Assembly: GCF_041260155.1 (NCBI RefSeq)
Contig: NC_091932.1
Location: 42,234,125 to 42,298,124 of the forward strand
Length of the DNA: 64,000 bases
Source: Ptychodera flava
Taxonomy: Eukaryota; Hemichordata; Enteropneusta; Ptychoderidae
Direction: 5' to 3'
In this document: piece after piece, positions 57,031-64,000 of the stretch
How positions within the stretch are numbered: position 1 is the stretch's first letter
Layout: each line of letters begins with the position of its first letter
Position numbers and translations under genes: made by a program
Notes under the pieces: generated by a model
What the model was told of the DNA's origin: nothing
The model's input: only the letters and a program-made list of their open reading frames with translations
Databases searched by the model: none

Positions 57031-58259
57031 TTGTGTGATTCCAAAATGCCTCAACCGCCGCAGCTGAGTCCCGCAGCCACTAAAGCTCACTGTGTTGATC
57101 TAACGACAATAGATCGACGCATGGAAGAAGTGCTGGGCAAACGCTCCCCATATGATGTGCAAAAGGATAGTTTGGTCCAACAATTTGAAACATTTTTAGC
57201 AAGTTTGAGTGAACCCAAAACCGTGTGGACGGCTACATCCCAAGACATCGTCAGATTTTGATTTATAAGACAAGGACGCTAAGACAAGAGTGCACGAAGT
57301 AACATGTCCTTATTTAGGACAGTCTTGGTCTCACCAACCATGTCACTGCCCAAGAGAATCCGGTCACCACAGCCAAAATATGATCTCTAAATTAAGCACC
57401 TTTTACAAAGCTGTGGCGACACAAGTTGGTTCCCCCGTCCAAACCCCATCGATTCAGTATTAGTTCATAGATATCTAAAAAAGTCAGCAGAAGAACAAGC
57501 GAGGTCCATGATAACCCAAAGCAGGCAACCCCATTATTTCTGAATAAAATGAGACGGGTCTTTGAGTATATAATTGAGCAGATAACAGTACCGGTATGCA
57601 GGTGCCCATCTCAAATCTATGTGTTAGCAAGGGACTGGCCTTCTTTAAAGTTCTTGCATTTTCAGGGGATAGGGCACACGACCTTGGCCACGTCAAGACC
57701 AAGAAATAATGCGTTTCCCAGACAATTCTGGCTTTTTGTTTAACCATACGTTCGGTAAGACGCTGAGGGGGTCATCCACAAATATGTTTGCAATCATAAG
57801 GTGTGCGGATGCTCTCATGTGCCCAGTCACTACAGTGGAGGCATACTTCGATTTGAGTATGGCTATCAGGGTTAATCTAATAACAGGATATTTATTTCGG
57901 CCCACCAACGCCCAGGGCATCGTCGAGCAAAAACCCGTATCGTCCCAATTAGTATATCATCGCCTTAAGACATACCTGCAAGAGACTGGAATAGATTCCG
58001 GCGAAACCCCACATGGGTGGAGTGCCTGTGCAATCTCTTTGTCTGGCTGGGACATCCAATCTTGATGAGCCATGTAGGTTGGCGAGCAGAGGACACGGCG
58101 CTCTACTTCATGCAACTGGCAAAAGTTACAAAAGTTGGGGCACCAGCAGATAATCTAGCGAAAATGGTTGATGCGCCAGATTATAATAATATAGAGGCAT
58201 ATCACTCAATGAATGACCTGGTTGGTTTCGCTAGAGCGTTTGGAAATGATAATATTTGA
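57031..58259 (+). pseudogene. Tyrosine recombinase of the DIRS-order element, broken
   Basis: An N-terminal frame with DLTTIDRRMEEVLGKRSPYD (57031-57261, core-binding-like) stops early. The catalytic part resumes at 57709 and shifts frame near 58020. Signature pieces are YHRLKTYLQETG, PHGW followed by SACAISL (box II, where the expected second Arg of H-x-x-R is Ser), then MSHVGWRAEDTALYFMQLAK with the conserved His and the Tyr nucleophile. In the family this enzyme integrates the circular cDNA without target duplication. The Arg loss plus frameshift indicate inactivity. Confidence 0.85.
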
Positions 58260-58344
58260 AATATGCCGATTTGATTGTAAGATGAAGTTCACGTATGACT
58301 TAATAATCTTGCTTTCTATTTAGGAGGGACGTATTACACTACAT

Positions 58345-58560
58345 ATAGTCCAGTCATTTTAGGCCAAAGAAGGGGGTAACCCACCACAAATTGCAACAGA
58401 ATTTATTTTTTCACCATTCATCTCAGAAAAACCCATATAGAAACATATCAAAAGTCTTCCAAAATCCGAGGAGTGGAAAACCGCCTAATTTGCATAAATC
58501 CAAAATGGCCGCCCCGGTATTATAGTTTCAACGCTTTTGGCCGCTTACTGCCAAATATTG
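58345..58560 (+). repeat. Dispersed repeat with ATGGCCGCC unit, copy next to the DIRS-order element
   Basis: TAGTCCAGTCATTTTAGG, CCACCACAAATTGCAACAGA, GAGGAGTGGAAAACCGCCTA and ATTTGCATAAATCCAAAATGG follow one another as at 36535-36700. A reverse-complement copy ends the window at about 63850-63965. Confidence 0.7.
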
Positions 58561-58757
58561 GTCCGATTTTAATAATTTTTTTTTATTTCCATATACCTTG
58601 TACATTCCCTTCATATTTTACAATAATTCCATCGTTATTATTTACAAAACAGGAACATGATTCCGAATTTTACTATAAAACAATAGTATTCTCGCACACT
58701 ATGTCTTGTAATCAATACTTGTTTTATTTTATACGATACAAATGTCTGTAATGTGAA

Positions 58758-58814
58758 ATAAGTAAATAAATAAATAAATAAATAAATAGATAGATAGATA
58801 AATAGATAGATACA

Positions 58815-58861
<47 letters not shown>

Positions 58862-58862
58862 G
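58758..58862. repeat. (AAAT)n/(GATA)n microsatellite
   Basis: AAAT repeats with an internal GATA/AATAGATA block, about 100 bp. Confidence 0.95.
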
Positions 58863-59189
58863 AAAGACAAGAAAGACAAAATTATTCATCAGTTGTTGTT
58901 CGTCTTTGCTAGTAAAGGGAAAGCAACTCCACTTCATATTTAGGTTGTTTGCGTTTTGTGTGTGATATTGTGTATAATATAAGTGTATATCATGTTTGGC
59001 TGTTTTGTGTAAAATGTTGCTCAGCCATGGCGAGACGTACCCGTAATCTACGTGTCTTGTGTTTATCCGCACTGGAGCGGAGAGATTGCTGTGACACTAC
59101 GATACTTTGGCGCTACGTTTCGAAAACAGAGTTTTCTGGGGTACACACTTGGAGATAGGTTCGGATTAGAGAGAGACAGAATGGCCGGA

Positions 59190-60735
59190 GACAGCTTTGT
59201 ATTGTGTGTTAGTATAACCAAGTTCAAAGATAAAAAAGGAAACACATAAACAAGAATCATAGAATGACAAAAATAACGAAAAGTCACAATAGAACAAAAT
59301 TGAGCACTGCATCAAACAACTCAGATTCATTAAGAACCTATCGACACACAAACTCACCAACATTGAAATCAACGTACTTGACAAAGGCTTAAAATTCATT
59401 CCCACAACAAATCGTCCTAACAGAATCCACCTGTTAGTGGACATAAAATATACATTCCGAAAATGAGACTCCGATATATCATGAGACACAGACCGTACAA
59501 CACCCAGTCAAAATGAACTCGAAATGGATCCCACATACAACCGAGAACACAAAACTAGAAAATTATTTGGAAGCATCAAAATTGGCTATTGTTAACGTAC
59601 CTATTCGAAACACACAAAAAAACAACATGACACGTGCAGAACAAATAGTGTTCAAAACGCTATCAAAAAACAAGAAGATAACCATCAAACCGTTTGATAA
59701 AGGACGGGCGACAGCAATTTTAAACACTGATGATTACATAAGAGAATGTCAACTTAATGATCAACAATACTGCACAAAATTGGCAACAGATGACACAAAA
59801 CATACAATAGAAGACATACCTGTACACAATCTCATAACAGAATTGTACAATGAAAAACACATTGACCATCACACCATATGAATATTTGAATCCAGTCGAT
59901 AGAACAATAAGGACACCACTTTGGTACCTTCTACCGAAAATACACAAAGTGCCGTCACCACGAGCTATGTTCGTAGTACGGCAATCATAAGTGGATGCTC
60001 CAGTCCAACATTTCACATATCAGAATTCATTGACCATTTTCTCAAACAAATCGTCAAGAAAGAACCAACATACATCAAAGACAACAGACTTTATACGGAA
60101 AATTGAGACAATCAAAGTTCCAGCCAAAGCGACACTAGTAACACTGGATGTAATTTCCATGTACACGAATACACCACATGATGAGGTAATTGAATCAATC
60201 GGCAGAGCATTAAATCAGGAAAGGTCATCAAACAATTACATAATCAAGCAACCACCAACGAAACACATGATAGCTCGGCTAGAAGTAATCTTTAAAAAAC
60301 AACACATTCGAATTCAACGATGAATTCTACTGGTAAAAATGGGGATGCTCGATGGGGTCCCCGTCTTCTCCAGAAATAGCAGATATCACATTTCATGAGA
60401 CAGAACGAGAATAATACAGAAACACAAACACAAATATCGACCTGGCTGAGGTTCAGGGACGATGTTTTTCTGATTTTCATCGGAACACAACACGAACTCA
60501 ATGAATTCATATCAAACATCAACAAAATGCATCCTACTTTCAATTTTTTTCGTTTGAAAGCTCCTCTCAAGAAATCACATATTTAGACATCTCTACAAAG
60601 GTCGTCGATACAACAAAGAGAATACTCTCGACATCAACACACACACAAAGCCAACAGATACATTTCAATTCTTACAAAGAAACTTATGCCATCCGGCAGC
60701 AACATTCAAAGGTCTGATAAAAGGTGAATCATATG
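59190..60735 (+). pseudogene. Penelope-like retroelement, reverse transcriptase, decayed
   Basis: Broken plus-strand frames follow the Penelope-like order: THKLTNIEINVLDKGLKFIP (about 59335-59400), MRLRYIMRHRP, the longest open stretch from 59513 with MTRAEQIVFKTL and ITIKPFDKGRATAILNTDDY (the KPADKG-type box), then HISEFIDHFLKQIVKKEPTYI, TLVTLDVISMYTNTPHDE (RT motif A with catalytic Asp), MGMLDG-like remains of the MGT...SP box, TWLRFRDDVFLIF (the DD box) and CHPAATFKGLIKGES near 60680-60735. No GIY-YIG endonuclease follows, because sequence changes at about 60735 to the 3' end of the opposite-strand LINE. Several stops and frameshifts mean it is dead. I saw no hammerhead ribozyme core. Confidence 0.85.
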
Positions 60736-63295
60736 TTGGTCTTGTCGGTCTTGTAATTTTTCACTATTTTCAATATTCGCTTCTGTCTGAAAATACACTG
60801 GTAAGTATCCCTGTCTCAGTTCTCTATAAAACGGACAAACCAGAAGAAAATGAAACTCATCCTCAACTTCTCTAAGATTACATAATGTGCAAAGTCTGTC
60901 TCGTAAGTCAATATTCTGTTTTCGCCCCTCTTCAATAGCTAATGGTAAAATTCCACAACGAAAACGAGCAAAAGCTCGAATATATTGAATATTACAGTCA
61001 AGTGAAAGGTATTTTTCTGGTTCTAGTAAAGTTTTGAAATAAGCGTAGGTGCGAAGTTTTGGTTTTTGAGTCATTCTAAATTGCCATTGTTGTTTACACA
61101 CATCTGACACTCGTGACACCATTCAAGCAAAAACTTATTTTTATCACAATCTCCTGGATATCCAGGTATACCCAAAGCCGTAGGAAAACAAGACATTTTT
61201 CAGGGACGTAGCCCAGGTGTGCCTGCCCATATTATCCAGCCTATACAACATTAAATATGCTTGTTTTGGTATTCTGTCACCTGGCATTTCAAGTAATTTC
61301 AGCCAGTATTTTACACAGGCGTTTTATTGTTAAGACGAAAATAGGCAAACGTCCACATTCACCAATAACTGCCTCACTAGTTGTGCTACTTGGAACACAC
61401 ATTAATCTTGTACACCATCTTCTCTGGATTTTTTCCAGACAGTCATAAACCTCATATCCCCAAACCTCAGCACCATAACACAAAATTGGTGTAATCATCG
61501 CATCGAAAAGTTTAAAATGACATTTCTTAGGGAAATTTCCAATCCTATAAGAAGCTGTCAAAATAACATTCATAGCTTTACTGGCTTGGTCTGCTAAATT
61601 TGCAACTGCCTTGGACCATGAATTTCTGGAAGATAATAGTAAACCTAAGTACTTATAATATGAAACTACTTCTATTTCAGTATTGCCAAATACAGCGCTC
61701 ATGACGAGACCTATGACCTCCCTTGCGAAAAATGACTATTTTTGTTTTATCGAGGTTAACTTTCACATTCCATTTGTAACAAAATTGAAAGAGAACATTT
61801 ACAAGTTGTTGAAGATTCCCGACTGAGTCCGCAAACATGACAATATCATCAGCATACAGAAGAAAAAATATAGCATACAATTCCTGTGTGAGTTGTATAC
61901 CCATATGACCTGCATTTGCTAACATTGTATTTAGTTCTTCAATGAAAAAGGAGAATAACAACGGGCTTAGAATACAGCCCTGGCGCACACCATTAGGACA
62001 ATTAAAATATTGAGAAATATCATTTCGTGACCGGACACAAGCTTTTACACTGTTGTACATAGAGTGAAGTATCGTGTACATTTTCCCTTTTACACCAAGA
62101 GATATTAGCTTGTATAATAATAATGTGTGGTTTACCCGGTCAAAAGCTTTTGAGAAATCAATGAACAGACAGTAGAACTTTCCACGTCTTACACTCAAAT
62201 ATTTCTGAATAGTTGCATGTAAAATAAAAATGTTATCAATTGTGCTGTGTCCCTTGCGGAATCCCGCTTGACAATCGGATAAAGTGTTCATTGAATCTGA
62301 CCATCTTGTGAGTCTAGCATTAAGGATAGAAGTAAAAATTTTACCGAGTACGTTTAACAAGGAAATACCTCTATAATTATTAACATCGTCTCTTTCTCCT
62401 TTTTTAAACAATGGAACTACAATAGCGCTAGACCACTCAGCAGGAAAACTGCCAGAATCAAAAATATAATTGAATAACTCAACCAGAAGTGGCAAAACCA
62501 CGTCTGCGGAAAAAAGATAAAATTCACCAGGAATCCCATCTGGACCTGGTGATTTGCCAGGTTTTAGACTTTGCAGACTTCGAATGACTTCATCTTCTGT
62601 AATGCGGGAATTCATACAGATATCAAAGTCCGTATTTGGCTGATCATGATTGATAAAGTTATCGACAGTTTCTCTCACAGAATGTAAAAACGCAAAATCG
62701 TACTCGTCGCTTCCATTACATTCTCTATACAAGTTTTTAAAATGCTCATACCACGTGTCGATAGCAATATTGTTATGAATGGTGCTTTTCCGGTTCATGA
62801 CAGTTTTCAAAACATCCCAGAACTCCTTGGAGCCTTTTGTTGAGGCATCGAATAACTTATTTCTTATGGTTGTTTGGTACGCTCTCTTACTATCTCTACA
62901 TGTATCTTTGAAAACCCTTTTTGCAATTTTATACTCTATGATGTTTTCCTCAGTACAATTACGTCTAAAAATACTTAACTTCTCATACATTACTGTTTTC
63001 GTTGCCCTACAAGATCTTCCGAACCACGGTGGCTGTTACTCAGTACAATGAGTTTTACTCTTTGTGTTCAAACAATACAAATCAGCGCCCGCTATCTTAA
63101 GAGCTTCGTTCAAATGTGAAATAGCAGCACCTGTGTTCGGAAATGAGGCTCTTGCCAGCTCTAGAAGATTTTTGACATCACTTGAAGCAAGATTCTGCTG
63201 AAAACTTTGTTTGGCATGTGATCTGTACACCTTCCAGGAGACTTTAAACCCCCTCTCCCTTTGCTCGGCTCTCCCGCGCTGACACACCCTGTCAA
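60735..63295 (-). pseudogene. 5'-truncated non-LTR retrotransposon (LINE), reverse transcriptase
   Basis: Minus strand. A linker at 63036-63287 (ending near PPWFGR) precedes a 437-codon frame (61677-62990) holding most of the RT: KPGKSPGPDGIPGEF, PLFKKGERDDVNNYRGISLL, QAGFRKGHSTIDNIF, CLFIDFSKAFDRVNH (motif A Asp), NGVRQGCILSPLLFS, LLYADDIVMFAD (catalytic YADD) and VNLDKTKIVIF. After a frameshift at about 61700 comes YYKYLGLLLSS and YGAEVWGYEV (thumb), and after further shifts near 61300 and 61150 the C-terminal CTLCNLREVEDEFHFLLVCP, a CCHC-like box. Upstream of about 63295 no endonuclease domain is visible, so the copy is 5'-truncated, as usual for LINEs. It looks CR1/L2-group, but the clade is not settled. 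The RT frame is nearly clean, so it is younger than the Penelope-like element it abuts. Confidence 0.9.
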
Positions 63296-63849
63296 TTCAG
63301 GCGCGGCTGTTTATCTACAATTTGGGTAAAATAAACAGCATTTGGGAAACTGGTAATTTTACAATTACCAGCTAGTATTGAACCTCATGTTGAGTTTCAC
63401 AACTATGGTGACAACCAGTGTACCCTGGTAACACAATATCAACACACTTGATATAACTAGACTTCAAACCAGGTTGACTGTGTTTGATATGAATAAACCG
63501 CCCACTTTTTATAGGACAAATGTTCTAAAAAATGCGTAAGTTCAGCTGGTGGCTTTTAATGTGAAATAGGGAATAGGTTATTGGCAAATTAACAACCAAA
63601 AACAAAATGGATACATATTCTGTATTAGTTATACTGAGATTGCTTTCAATTTAATTTATATATTTCACACCACATACATGAGCATCTTGCAAAATTAGAC
63701 CAGTATTGATTGGAAGGTGAAGTGTGTTTGTGTACCATTGCTTTACCCTGAAATTCAGACTTGTGTGCCTGTTTTATCAATAACTACAATTGGAAATGCC
63801 CTAAAAATGTTGGAAATTAGAAGAGAATGTACAATTTATAAGAAAATAA
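63296..63849. other. Intergenic, no gene recognised
   Basis: AT-rich sequence upstream of the truncated LINE. The LINE's missing endonuclease is not here on either strand. Confidence 0.5.
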
Positions 63850-64000
63850 AGAAAATATTGTCCAAATCGGACTGATATCGCTATATGTGGTCATAAGTGT
63901 TGATTCCATAATACTGGGGGCGGCCATTTTGGATTTATGCAAATTAGGCATTGTTCCACTCCTTGTGTATTTATTTACCTATTTACTTACCTATTTACTT
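63850..64000 (-). repeat. Dispersed repeat with ATGGCCGCC unit, inverted copy, plus ATTTACCT microsatellite
   Basis: On the minus strand, GGAGTGGAACAATGCCTAAT, TTTGCATAAATCCAAAATGG, CCGCCCCCAGTATTATGGAA and CAGTCCGATTTGGACAATAT match 58465-58560 in order. At the window edge TATTTACCTATTTACTT units begin and probably continue past it. Confidence 0.7.

Larger units (their letters stand above)
52090..58260 (+). mobile_element. Broken DIRS-order (tyrosine recombinase) retrotransposon, ~6.2 kb
   Basis: In plus-strand order: a Gln/Thr/Ala-rich leader frame (52099-52302), a gag-like frame ending in a CCHC zinc knuckle (53606-54081), reverse transcriptase fragments (about 54960-55700), RNase H (55885-56508) and a phage-type tyrosine recombinase (57031-58259). 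RT-RNase H followed by tyrosine recombinase instead of a DDE integrase defines the DIRS order. GC content and codon use differ clearly from flanking DNA. Many stops and frameshifts make it dead. I could not identify the terminal repeats, so both ends are approximate and the split between DIRS-like and Ngaro-like is open. Confidence 0.85.

Noticed and set aside
58638..59072. 144-codon minus-strand frame rich in Ile, Tyr and Leu
   Set aside because: It is a translation of the AAAT/GATA microsatellite at 58758-58862.
59030..59190. Hammerhead ribozyme upstream of the Penelope-like element
   Set aside because: Some Penelope-like elements carry one, but I found no CTGATGA core with a matching GAAA in this stretch.
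1..64000. tRNA, rRNA, snRNA or CRISPR features
   Set aside because: No cloverleaf with A and B boxes, no rRNA-like block and no regularly spaced identical repeats with unique spacers were recognised. The tandem arrays present are diverged and lack spacer structure.

Overview
The window is nuclear DNA from an animal: AT-rich, intron-rich, with GT-AG splice signals, many short transposon-derived repeats and decayed retroelements. The mix of TEs (P-element-like and piggyBac-like DNA transposon sequence, a DIRS-order tyrosine-recombinase retroelement, a Penelope-like element, L1-type and other LINEs, foldback MITEs) suggests a marine invertebrate, possibly an invertebrate deuterostome such as a hemichordate or lancelet. 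The species cannot be fixed from sequence alone, and no bacterial-type operons, CRISPR arrays or RNA genes were seen.

The main host content is a tandem cluster of thiopurine S-methyltransferase (TPMT) family genes, all on the minus strand. Copy B (31173-40480, eight coding exons) splices in silico to an uninterrupted 235-codon frame and is the one clearly intact gene. Copy A (16520-23812) has all eight exons, but exon 2 and exon 6 each lack one base compared with the paralogs, so it is probably a pseudogene. Copy C (47296-50733) has only exons 4-8; a block of retroelements lies where its 5' half should be. A and C are the closest pair and share intron and 3'-flank sequence.

At the left edge, 477-4374 (minus) carries six exons of a P-element/THAP9-like transposase homolog whose frame stays open across every junction. 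It runs off the window and could be a domesticated host gene.

The rest is repeat landscape. 5-16 kb: microsatellites, a 1.43-kb Harbinger-like element with a TAA duplication, a 101-bp foldback with a perfect 9-bp duplication, a dead L1-type LINE, and a diverged ~180-bp tandem array ending in an ACATAC microsatellite. 16-47 kb: TTAA-flanked piggyBac/T2-type MITEs in and around the TPMT genes, including one element nested in another and one MITE only a few bases inside a splice donor. 52-63.3 kb: a broken DIRS-order retroelement, then a broken Penelope-like element directly abutted by a 5'-truncated LINE in the opposite direction.

Coordinates of exons were derived by hand from splice consensus, reading-frame continuity and comparison between paralogs. 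Function calls rest on recognised motifs, not on database searches.
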